From NCBI GenBank assembly GCA_051646185.1, contig JBOFCS010000213.1, positions 1 through 5,361 on the forward strand: DNA of 5,361 nt, in the 5' to 3' direction. Positions 1-5,361 of this stretch are shown here, in pieces (positions within the stretch are counted from its first letter, which is position 1; every line of letters starts with the position of its first letter). The notes below the pieces were generated by a model. That model made no database searches and was not told the DNA's origin. It worked only from the letters and a program-made list of their open reading frames with translations. The position numbers were made by a program, and so were the translations under genes. The DNA comes from JBOFCS01 sp051646185 (GTDB lineage: Bacteria > Actinomycetota > Actinomycetes > Mycobacteriales > Mycobacteriaceae).

Positions 1-652
1 CTTGTGCTGAGACCGAAGCAGAAATATTGTCGGTGAACTGCCAGTTACCACGATAAAGCGCTTCCATAAGATCCAACACTCCAGGTGAAGGAGTTGCCGA
101 GCCGGGAGGACGGCAATGCAGGCATACCGCACCGCCTGCAGCAACATGAAAAGCACGGTGCGGGCCGATAACACCACAGCGGGCGCAGTCCTCCAAAGCT
201 GGCGCCCAACCTGCAAAGCTCATGGCCCGCAACAAGAAGGCATTAAGGATCATCTCCCGAGGACGGCTGGCTTGAGCCACTGCACGTAAAGCCCCGACAG
301 TCAATTGGTGTAATTGGATGGCCGGGGCCCGCTCTTCACCGGCCAGTCTCTCTGCAGTTTCCAAGATCGCGCATGCGGTTGTGTACCGACCGTAATCATC
401 AACAATGTCCCCAGCAAAAGCATCTATGGAATGAACTTGGGTAACAATGTCAAGGTTTCGGCCTGGGTAAAGCAAAACATCAATGTGAGCAAATGGCTCT
501 AGCCGAGCTCCAAATTTTGAGCGAGTACGGCGCACACCTTTGGCAACCGCTCGCACTAGACCATGCTCTCTAGTGAGCAAAGTGACAATTCGATCTGCTT
601 CGCCCAGCTTATGCTGGCGTAGCACCACCGCGTTATCCCTGTATAGCTTCAC
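1..652 (-). CDS. recO: DNA repair protein RecO, 3' end outside the window
   Basis: RecO loads RecA onto SSB-coated single-stranded DNA in the RecFOR pathway of gap repair and recombination, in the cytoplasm. Reading the minus strand from a GTG at 652-650 gives 217 uninterrupted residues that begin MKLYRDNAVVLRQHKLGEAD. The N-terminal OB-fold (about residues 1-80) carries the conserved stretches HKLGEADRIVTLLTREHG, VAKGVRRTRSKFGARLEPF and YPGRNLDIVTQ. The helical C-terminal domain follows, with a four-cysteine zinc site at C156, C159, C177 and C180 (CARC and CLHC). Most RecO proteins have about 240-270 residues, so a few dozen C-terminal residues lie beyond position 1. GTG was chosen because the family's conserved N-terminus starts there. 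An in-frame GTG at 709-707 would add 19 residues unlike RecO. The start region is odd and is described separately. The gene is divergent from the amidase gene, as in mycobacteria. Confidence 0.95.
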   Translation of the reverse strand, partial: MKLYRDNAVVLRQHKLGEADRIVTLLTREHGLVRAVAKGVRRTRSKFGARLEPFAHIDVLLYPGRNLDIVTQVHSIDAFAGDIVDDYGRYTTACAILETAERLAGEERAPAIQLHQLTVGALRAVAQASRPREMILNAFLLRAMSFAGWAPALEDCARCGVIGPHRAFHVAAGGAVCLHCRPPGSATPSPGVLDLMEALYRGNWQFTDNISASVSAQ

Positions 653-672
653 CGCACCATAGTTCCACCTCC
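649..672 (-). promoter_or_regulatory. recO ribosome binding site with a three-codon leader ORF overlapping the start
   Basis: On the minus strand a strong Shine-Dalgarno GGAGGT (672-667) is followed after 6 nt by ATG (660-658). This opens a tiny frame ATG GTG CGG TGA that ends at 649. Its TGA (651-649) overlaps the recO GTG start (652-650) as GTGA. The Shine-Dalgarno is therefore ideally spaced for the leader ATG and 14 nt away from the recO GTG, which is long. The geometry is seen directly; reinitiation from the leader to recO is inference. Alternatives are direct initiation at GTG with long spacing, or a sequence error near 653-657 that hides a fused start. Confidence 0.5.
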
Positions 673-686
673 ATCCGACAGCATTG

Positions 687-714
687 TTGCGACAAGCCGA
701 AAACCGCACATAAA
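687..714 (+). promoter_or_regulatory. Candidate promoter for the amidase-tetR unit
   Basis: In the 109-bp divergent intergenic region, TTGCGA (687-692) and CATAAA (709-714) are separated by 16 nt and each match 4 of 6 bases of the sigma-70 type -35 and -10 consensus. Transcription would begin near 720, just ahead of the palindrome at 728-753, so a repressor bound there would block it. Actinobacterial -35 boxes are poorly conserved, so this is only a plausible match. No clear recO promoter was found on the opposite strand of the same region. Confidence 0.3.
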
Positions 715-727
715 TTTTTTCCAACTG

Positions 728-753
728 CTACTGTTCGTTCGGACGAACAGTAG
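728..753. promoter_or_regulatory. Perfect 11-bp inverted repeat, probable TetR-type operator
   Basis: The arm CTACTGTTCGT (728-738) and its exact reverse complement ACGAACAGTAG (743-753) flank a 4-bp centre, TCGG. Size and symmetry fit an operator for a dimeric TetR-family repressor. It lies between the candidate promoter and the amidase start, its last two bases overlap the Shine-Dalgarno AGAGG (752-756), and the adjacent unit encodes a TetR protein. These facts make it the likely autoregulatory site of that regulator. No T-run follows, so it is not a typical terminator. The palindrome is seen directly; the protein that binds it is inferred. Confidence 0.7.
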
Positions 754-761
754 AGGAAGTA

Positions 762-2198
762 ATGCCAAACCCATCTGACTCAAGCTTTCAGTACCTACCC
801 CACAAACTACCCACACTTATTAACCAAGTCGCCGACCTCGCCGCAGGAAAAATCAGCTCTGTTGAACTCACCCGGCAAGCCCTCTCGGCAGCTGAGGCCA
901 GCCAAAGCACTCTTAATGCCTTTAAAGTCCTCCGAAAGCAACAAGCCCTGACTGAGGCTGCAGAAGCTGATCGCCGTTTAGCCTCTGGAGAACGATTGGG
1001 CCTCTTAGGAGTGCCAATCGCGGTGAAAGATGATATCGATATTCAGGGTCTACCCACTGCATTTGGCTGTCAAGGAAATTTCCCTGAAGCTAAACAAAAT
1101 TCAGCGGTCGTTACCAAATTGCAAAATGCTGGTGCCATCATTATCGGCAAAACTAACAGCCCAGAGCTTGGTCAATGGCCACTCACTAGCGGACCAGGAT
1201 TTGGAGTTACCCGCAATCCCTGGAGTTCTGAACATACTCCCGGAGGTTCCTCAGGCGGTAGCGCTGCTGCAGTTTCTTCCGGAATAGTTAGTGCAGCAAT
1301 AGGATCAGATGGCGCTGGTTCCATTCGTATCCCCGCAGCATGGACAAACCTGGTAGGCATTAAACCTCAACGCGGTAGAATCTCCACCTGGCCAGAGGCT
1401 GAAGCATTTAATGGCATTACCGTCTTTGGCCCGTTAGCTCGAACCGTAGCCGATGCCGCATTACTGCTCGATATCACAAGCGGGGCTCATACCGGCGATT
1501 TACATACGCCGCCCGCCCTGACTATAAGTAGGGCGGTTGGCCAGAATCCAGGCAAGCTACGTATCGCCTTGTCCCTCAAGGCCCCTTTTTCTCTTACCTT
1601 GAGCAAAGCTGAATTTAATATTGCGGCGGCGACCTACCGAATGGCAGATCAGCTAAGAAAGCTAGGACACAGCGTGACCCTCGCTGATCCTCGATATGGG
1701 ATTGGCTTGGGAATGAACTTTCTTCCGCGCTCACTCTCTGGAATTTATCACTGGCACTTACGTATGGCTGACTATGCAAAATTTGATCACAGAACTCTCG
1801 AGAATGCTCGTAGCGGAAAATACTTAGCAGGCTGGCCACTACACGTCGCCCGGGCAAGTGAACCAAGGCTTGCTAACCGAGTAGGAAAAATATTTAATGA
1901 CTTCGATGTGATTTTAGCACCAACAACCGCTACAACGCCACTAAAAGCTACCGCCATTGATGGTCAAAAAGGTTGGGCTACAGACAAAATCATCACCAAG
2001 GCATGCCCTTATACCTGGCCATGGAATGTTTTGGGTTGGCCATCTGTGAGTATACCGGCTGGCTTTAGTCCGGAAGGTCTTCCTATAGGAGTCCAACTTA
2101 TGGGGTATAAAAACACTGAGTCGCTTCTGGTTTCTCTTGCAGCTCAAATTGAATCAGTTGCCAAGTGGCATCATTTCCAACCAAAACGCTGGTGGTAA
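762..2198 (+). CDS. amiA2: Amidase-signature family hydrolase (AmiA2-like)
   Basis: This 478-residue protein belongs to the amidase signature family, which hydrolyses carboxylic amide bonds to acid plus ammonia or amine. The Ser-cisSer-Lys triad is intact: K89 in PIAVKDDID, S163 in the TPGGSSGGSAAA loop, and nucleophile S187 in GSDGAGSIRIPAAW. The S163-S187 spacing of 24 residues equals that of fatty acid amide hydrolase (S217/S241). Length is normal for the family, and I see no signal peptide or membrane segment, so it should be cytosolic. ATG at 762 is preceded by AGAGG (752-756) at 5-nt spacing. The position between era and recO on the opposite strand matches amiA2 (Rv2363) of M. tuberculosis, the basis for the symbol. 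A GatA role is unlikely because no gatC or gatB is nearby and the C-terminal part is not GatA-like. Substrate is unknown. A tetR gene follows 4 nt later. Confidence 0.88.
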   Translation: MPNPSDSSFQYLPHKLPTLINQVADLAAGKISSVELTRQALSAAEASQSTLNAFKVLRKQQALTEAAEADRRLASGERLGLLGVPIAVKDDIDIQGLPTAFGCQGNFPEAKQNSAVVTKLQNAGAIIIGKTNSPELGQWPLTSGPGFGVTRNPWSSEHTPGGSSGGSAAAVSSGIVSAAIGSDGAGSIRIPAAWTNLVGIKPQRGRISTWPEAEAFNGITVFGPLARTVADAALLLDITSGAHTGDLHTPPALTISRAVGQNPGKLRIALSLKAPFSLTLSKAEFNIAAATYRMADQLRKLGHSVTLADPRYGIGLGMNFLPRSLSGIYHWHLRMADYAKFDHRTLENARSGKYLAGWPLHVARASEPRLANRVGKIFNDFDVILAPTTATTPLKATAIDGQKGWATDKIITKACPYTWPWNVLGWPSVSIPAGFSPEGLPIGVQLMGYKNTESLLVSLAAQIESVAKWHHFQPKRWW

Positions 2199-2202
2199 AC
2201 GG

Positions 2203-2784
2203 ATGCTCATAACTAAAGATAGTCCGCTTAAGACTAAAATAGAAATGGCAACCTTGCATATCATTGGAACCGAAGGAATTGCTTCCCTTACGAATCGGCG
2301 GATCGCTGCTGCCGCTGGAGTGTCATTGGGATCAATTACTTATCACTTTGCTACCCAAGTAGATTTGCTTCGCTCCACTTTACTCAGCTTTGTCACTGGA
2401 GAAACACAGCGGTTAACTAAACTTGCTCAGCAATTTCAGTTTCAACACAGTGCCGAGCCCCTGACTCTAGAAGCAGCAGCGGAAATTATCGAAAGAATTG
2501 CAACTGAGCTATCTTTCTCCACCGAGCAGATCGCCTCGTTTGAGCTCTTTATCCACGCCGGCCGTGACCCAGAATTGCGTGAAGCCACCACTGCCTGTTT
2601 CCACGCCTATGACACCTTGGCTGGCACAGTACTTGAAGCATTGGGCATCCCCAATGCTTGGACTCACGCCCCTATTATTGTCGCAACTTTTACTGGCATT
2701 CAACTGCGCCGACTAGCCACTGGATCAATTAATCCTAACGCAGCAACAATACTTCTTGAAGTACTCAAAAACATTTCAGAATGA
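2203..2784 (+). CDS. TetR-family transcriptional regulator
   Basis: This 193-residue protein has the usual length and layout of a TetR regulator. The N-terminal DNA-binding domain covers about residues 10-55, and the helix-turn-helix falls in NRRIAAAAGVSLGSITYHFA (31-50). The YHF motif followed by VDLLRSTL is typical of the end of the recognition helix and start of helix 4. The rest is an all-helical ligand-binding and dimerisation domain with the stretch FELFIHAGRDPELREAT (113-129), which recalls the TetR_C_31-type C-terminal domains. ATG 2203 was chosen because it lies 4 nt after the amidase stop and 7 nt after GGTGG (2191-2195). An in-frame ATG at 2137 would place 22 non-TetR residues inside the amidase gene. 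It is probably cotranscribed with the amidase and likely represses the unit through the palindrome at 728-753. Its ligand cannot be told; an amidase substrate or product is a guess. Confidence 0.92.
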   Translation: MLITKDSPLKTKIEMATLHIIGTEGIASLTNRRIAAAAGVSLGSITYHFATQVDLLRSTLLSFVTGETQRLTKLAQQFQFQHSAEPLTLEAAAEIIERIATELSFSTEQIASFELFIHAGRDPELREATTACFHAYDTLAGTVLEALGIPNAWTHAPIIVATFTGIQLRRLATGSINPNAATILLEVLKNISE

Positions 2785-2785
2785 A

Positions 2786-3694
2786 TTAGAAGCCAAGTTT
2801 TCCAAGTTGTTTCGGATCACGCTGCCAATCTTTGGCGACTTTGACATGTAGGTCTAGGTAGATTCTTGTGCCTAAAAGACTCTCAATTTGAGTCCGAGCA
2901 GCTGTTCCAACCTCACGTAAACGGGCTCCGCCCTTACCTATAACTATTGCTTTTTGACTTGGACGCTCCACATAAAGCAAGGCATGTACATCAAGCATAT
3001 CGTCACGACCTTCCCGCTGCCGAACTTCTTCAATAACCACTGCAAGTGAATGTGGCAGCTCATCTCGTACCCCCTCAAGGGCTGCCTCACGGATTAGTTC
3101 AGCCATCAACACTGATTCGGGCTCATCAGTAATTTCACCATCTGGGTAAAAAGCAGGGCCCTGAGGCATTGCCTCGGCAAGAACATCTACCAGTGCTTCA
3201 ATCTGCTCACCTGAGCTGGCAGATACTGGAATAACGTCGGTTTCTGGTCCCAACAGTTTTGATAACGCCAGTAGTTGTTCTAGAACTTTCTGTTTACCTA
3301 CTTTGTCAATTTTAGTGACAATGCCTATCAATGTTGTTTTTGGTGCCATCTGCCGAATTTGCTGGACAATCCACCGGTCTCCAGGACCAATAGGCTCATC
3401 AACCGGGATGCACAGACCAATAACATCCACCTCGCAATACGTATCACGGACAAGTTCGTTAAGCCTTTGCCCTAAGAGAGTGCGTGGTCGATGCAGCCCA
3501 GGGGTGTCCACCAGAATAAGTTGTGCATGCTCGCGATGCACAATTCCCCGGATTGTATGTCGAGTTGTTTGTGGCCGATTAGAGGTGATCGCAATTTTTG
3601 AACCAACCAGTGCATTGGTCAGAGTTGATTTCCCGGTATTTGGACGTCCCACAAAACAAATGAACCCCGAGTGAAATTTCCGTTCTTCGCTCAT
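2786..3694 (-). CDS. era: GTPase Era (ribosome assembly)
   Basis: Era is an essential or near-essential GTPase that binds the 3' end of 16S rRNA and aids 30S subunit maturation. The 302-residue length is standard. The G domain shows G1 GRPNTGKST (16-24), the G2 region RPQTTRHTIRG (40-50), G3 DTPG (63-66), G4 TKID (127-130, with Thr in place of the usual Asn) and G5 SAS (158-160). The C-terminal KH domain has its RNA-binding GxxG loop as GKGG (253-256) and ends in the typical KDWQRDPKQLGKLGF. The ATG overlaps the corC stop as ATGA. It has its own Shine-Dalgarno AGGAGA (3706-3701) 6 nt upstream, so translation is probably both coupled and independently initiated. The gene runs convergently into tetR with one base between stop codons. 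Confidence 0.97.
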   Translation of the reverse strand: MSEERKFHSGFICFVGRPNTGKSTLTNALVGSKIAITSNRPQTTRHTIRGIVHREHAQLILVDTPGLHRPRTLLGQRLNELVRDTYCEVDVIGLCIPVDEPIGPGDRWIVQQIRQMAPKTTLIGIVTKIDKVGKQKVLEQLLALSKLLGPETDVIPVSASSGEQIEALVDVLAEAMPQGPAFYPDGEITDEPESVLMAELIREAALEGVRDELPHSLAVVIEEVRQREGRDDMLDVHALLYVERPSQKAIVIGKGGARLREVGTAARTQIESLLGTRIYLDLHVKVAKDWQRDPKQLGKLGF

Positions 3695-5013
3695 AACGTC
3701 TCTCCTGGGGTTGGCGATTGTAATTGATGATCCTCAACTTCTACTTGCGCGAGCCTACGCGCTAAAACGGTGCTTACCCGCACCCGTCCACGAGCATCGT
3801 GGCCACCTTCAGCAATAAGCTCCACACCATGTGATTTCACACGAGATCCTGGCAAGGTAACTCTGCCCAACATCAACCCAAGAAGGCCACCCACCGTTTC
3901 GACCTCAATTTCTTCATCAAATGTAATATCAAAAAGTTCGCCTAAATCTTCGATGGGCAAACGCGCAGATACTCGATATAAACCTTCGGCTAGTTCTTCT
4001 ACCGGGGCAATTTCCCCGATGTCATATTCATCTTTAATCTCCCCCACAATTTCTTCAAGAACATCTTCAATGGTCACTAAACCCGCGATAGCCCCATATT
4101 CATCCACGAGTAAGGCCATATGTTTGCGGTCACGTTGCATTTCGGCAAGTAACTCATCCAAGGGTTTTGAATCTGGCACAAAAACCGCCGGCCTCATCAG
4201 TTCACAAACCCGAACACTACCGCCGCCATCTACTGAGTTATATGTCTGCTGAACAAGATCTTTCAGGAAAACAACACCAAGAATATCATCAACATTTTCG
4301 CCAATAACTGGGATACGCGAGTGCCCGCTCCGCACCGCCAAGGAGGTAGCTTGTCCTGCCGTTTTGGTACCTTCAATCCATACCATTTCCGGCCTGGGCA
4401 CCATAATTTCTCTGGCTGGAGTATCAGCAAGGTCAAATACTGACTGAATCATCCGCCGCTCATCATCGGCCACCACGCCCCGCTGTTGTGCCATATCCAC
4501 CAGCTCGCGCAGTTCTACCTCGGAGGCAAAGGGTCCGTTACGGAATCCTTTCCCGGGCGTAAGAGCATTACCAAGAAGAATCAAGAGACGACTGATGGGG
4601 CTAAGGGCCAAAGCGATTGCTTGCAGTGGGAATGCTCCGCCTAAGGCAATCGAGTACGCATGCTGTCTGCCTAGGGTGCGTGGCCCAACCCCCATTGCCA
4701 CATAACTAGTCACCACCATAGTTACCCCCGAAAGTACTAGTGCAGACCATAATGTCAACCGCTGCGCCAAGAATCCGAGTAGAAGAACTGTGGCGCCAAT
4801 TTCACATAAAGTACGAAGTAAAACAACAAGATTCACATAACGAGCACGCTCTTGAATAACCGCTGAAAGTCGTAGCGCATGCCGACGTTCATCCTTCACC
4901 AGTTCTTCCACCCTGGCCAGAGAGACGGTGATCAAAGCCGCATCAAGGGCCGCAAAAACACCACCAAAGGGGATCAGGATAATTGCCCCGATAAGTAATG
5001 AAAATTCACTCAC
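3691..5013 (-). CDS. CorC/HlyC-type membrane protein (CNNM/DUF21, CBS pair, transporter-associated domain)
   Basis: This 440-residue protein has the full hemolysin C/CorC layout. A CNNM (DUF21) membrane domain spans about residues 1-150, with hydrophobic stretches near 6-30, 60-83, 88-110 and 120-150. A CBS pair follows (about 200-325), with MVPRPEMVWIEG opening the first and LVDEYGAIAGLVTIEDVLEE closing the second. A C-terminal CorC_HlyC domain (about 340-420) contains RLPIEDL and the VETVGGLLGLMLGRVTLPG segment. CBS pairs in this family bind adenine nucleotides, and relatives are linked to Mg2+/Co2+ transport. The exact role in actinobacteria is not settled, so no symbol is given. The start is GTG (5013-5011), sharing its first base with the ybeY TAG stop. 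No strong Shine-Dalgarno is visible, which suggests reinitiation from ybeY. Position between ybeY and era matches Rv2366c of M. tuberculosis. Confidence 0.93.
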   Translation of the reverse strand: MSEFSLLIGAIILIPFGGVFAALDAALITVSLARVEELVKDERRHALRLSAVIQERARYVNLVVLLRTLCEIGATVLLLGFLAQRLTLWSALVLSGVTMVVTSYVAMGVGPRTLGRQHAYSIALGGAFPLQAIALALSPISRLLILLGNALTPGKGFRNGPFASEVELRELVDMAQQRGVVADDERRMIQSVFDLADTPAREIMVPRPEMVWIEGTKTAGQATSLAVRSGHSRIPVIGENVDDILGVVFLKDLVQQTYNSVDGGGSVRVCELMRPAVFVPDSKPLDELLAEMQRDRKHMALLVDEYGAIAGLVTIEDVLEEIVGEIKDEYDIGEIAPVEELAEGLYRVSARLPIEDLGELFDITFDEEIEVETVGGLLGLMLGRVTLPGSRVKSHGVELIAEGGHDARGRVRVSTVLARRLAQVEVEDHQLQSPTPGETL

Positions 5014-5361
5014 TAGGGTGACTCGCTTGAGAAACCAATTTTCCCGAGTAACTGGGTATCGCGTTCAGCTAATTCAGCATCGCGTCGGGCTTTATCCAAA
5101 CTCCGATACCACTGCTCAAGCAAAGACGCTTGCAACCCAAACATCTCCTTCTCTTCTTCAGGCTCGGCATGGTCGTAGCCGAGCAGATGAAGTACCCCAT
5201 GAACGGTGAGCAATGCCAATTCATGAGCTAAAGAATGACCTGCTGCAGCCGCTTGGTCCGCTGCAAACGAGGGGCACAAGACAATGTCACCCAGCATTGC
5301 AGGTCCTGGTTCTGGTGAATCTGGGCGGCCACCAGGTTCCAATTCATCCATCGGAAAGCTC
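5013..5361 (-). CDS. ybeY: Endoribonuclease YbeY, 5' end outside the window
   Basis: YbeY is a zinc-dependent endoribonuclease needed for 16S rRNA 3'-end maturation and ribosome quality control. The visible C-terminal part begins SFPMDELEPGG at the window edge. The conserved metal site reads HGVLHLLGYDH (codons between about 5201 and 5169), which supplies the three histidines in H-x3-H-x5-H spacing. GHSLAHELALLTV precedes it and AEPEEEKEMFGLQ follows, both typical of actinobacterial YbeY. The ATG at 5351 is internal: the frame stays open to the edge with SFP, and the family's N-terminal half must lie upstream. The TAG stop (5015-5013) overlaps the corC GTG by one base, so the genes are probably translationally coupled. 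The tail after the zinc motif is a charged helix, with QLLGKIGFSSESP at the end. Confidence 0.95.
   Translation of the reverse strand, partial: SFPMDELEPGGRPDSPEPGPAMLGDIVLCPSFAADQAAAAGHSLAHELALLTVHGVLHLLGYDHAEPEEEKEMFGLQASLLEQWYRSLDKARRDAELAERDTQLLGKIGFSSESP

Noticed and set aside
314..502. A 62-codon plus-strand open frame
   Set aside because: It lies wholly antisense to recO, whose minus-strand product is conserved across the same bases. The plus-strand product resembles nothing I recognise.
650..709. An upstream in-frame GTG (709-707) as an alternative recO start
   Set aside because: It adds 19 residues absent from known RecO proteins and places the strong GGAGGT inside the coding region.
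2137..2202. An earlier in-frame ATG that would extend the TetR protein by 22 residues
   Set aside because: The extension lies inside the amidase gene and is not TetR-like. ATG 2203 has a suitable GGTGG and gives the normal TetR N-terminus.
2750..2763. TACTTC-tt-GAAGTA inverted repeat near the end of tetR as a terminator
   Set aside because: The 2-nt loop cannot form a stable hairpin, there is no T-run, and it lies within coding sequence.
2793..2810. Short direct repeat CCAAGTT ... CCAAGTT at the 3' end of era
   Set aside because: It is explained by the conserved C-terminal coding of Era (QLGKLGF) with similar codons.
3303..3674. A 123-codon plus-strand open frame opposite era
   Set aside because: It is antisense to the conserved Era G domain and its translation has no recognisable family features.
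3770..4252. A 160-codon plus-strand open frame opposite corC
   Set aside because: Its Ser/Pro/Thr-rich translation is typical of a reverse-strand shadow of the CBS and CorC_HlyC coding region.
5349..5351. The ATG at 5351 as the ybeY start
   Set aside because: It is the Met of the conserved internal YbeY motif SFPMDE. The frame is open to the window edge and the N-terminal half of the family would be missing.

Overview
The window comes from an actinobacterium, most likely of the order Mycobacteriales. The clearest evidence is gene order together with protein sequence. From one end to the other it carries ybeY, corC and era on the minus strand, then an amidase gene on the plus strand, then recO on the minus strand. 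As I recall it, this is the arrangement in Mycobacterium tuberculosis around Rv2367c-Rv2362c (ybeY, Rv2366c, Rv2365c, era, amiA2, recO). The RecO fragment also reads very much like mycobacterial RecO over its whole visible length. The DNA is unusually AT-rich for that group: the lines I counted by hand fall between about 40 and 48% G+C.

Layout. Positions 1-652 (minus) hold the N-terminal 217 residues of RecO, whose 3' end lies outside the window. Positions 653-761 are the only real intergenic stretch, divergent between recO and the amidase gene. It contains a perfect 11-bp inverted repeat next to the amidase ribosome binding site. Positions 762-2198 (plus) encode an amidase-signature hydrolase with an intact Lys-Ser-Ser triad. 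It is followed 4 nt later by a TetR-family regulator gene (2203-2784, plus). That gene converges on era (2786-3694, minus) with a single base between the two stop codons. Era is preceded by corC (3691-5013, minus), with a 4-nt ATGA overlap, and corC is preceded by the 3' part of ybeY (5013 to beyond 5361, minus), with a 1-nt overlap.

How the genes work together. ybeY-corC-era looks like one translationally coupled housekeeping operon. YbeY and Era act in 16S rRNA maturation and 30S assembly, and CorC is a CBS-domain membrane protein. recO is a recombination-repair gene on the same strand. Between them sits a two-gene plus-strand unit, amidase plus TetR regulator. Its upstream palindrome is the obvious candidate operator, which suggests a self-regulated, possibly ligand-inducible amidase unit.

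I see no mobile element, CRISPR array, tRNA or rRNA. The most unusual points are the putative TetR operator arrangement, the recO start region (a strong Shine-Dalgarno placed for a three-codon leader whose stop overlaps the recO GTG), and the 1-nt convergent junction between tetR and era. I do not find convincing evidence of a wholly new biological system.
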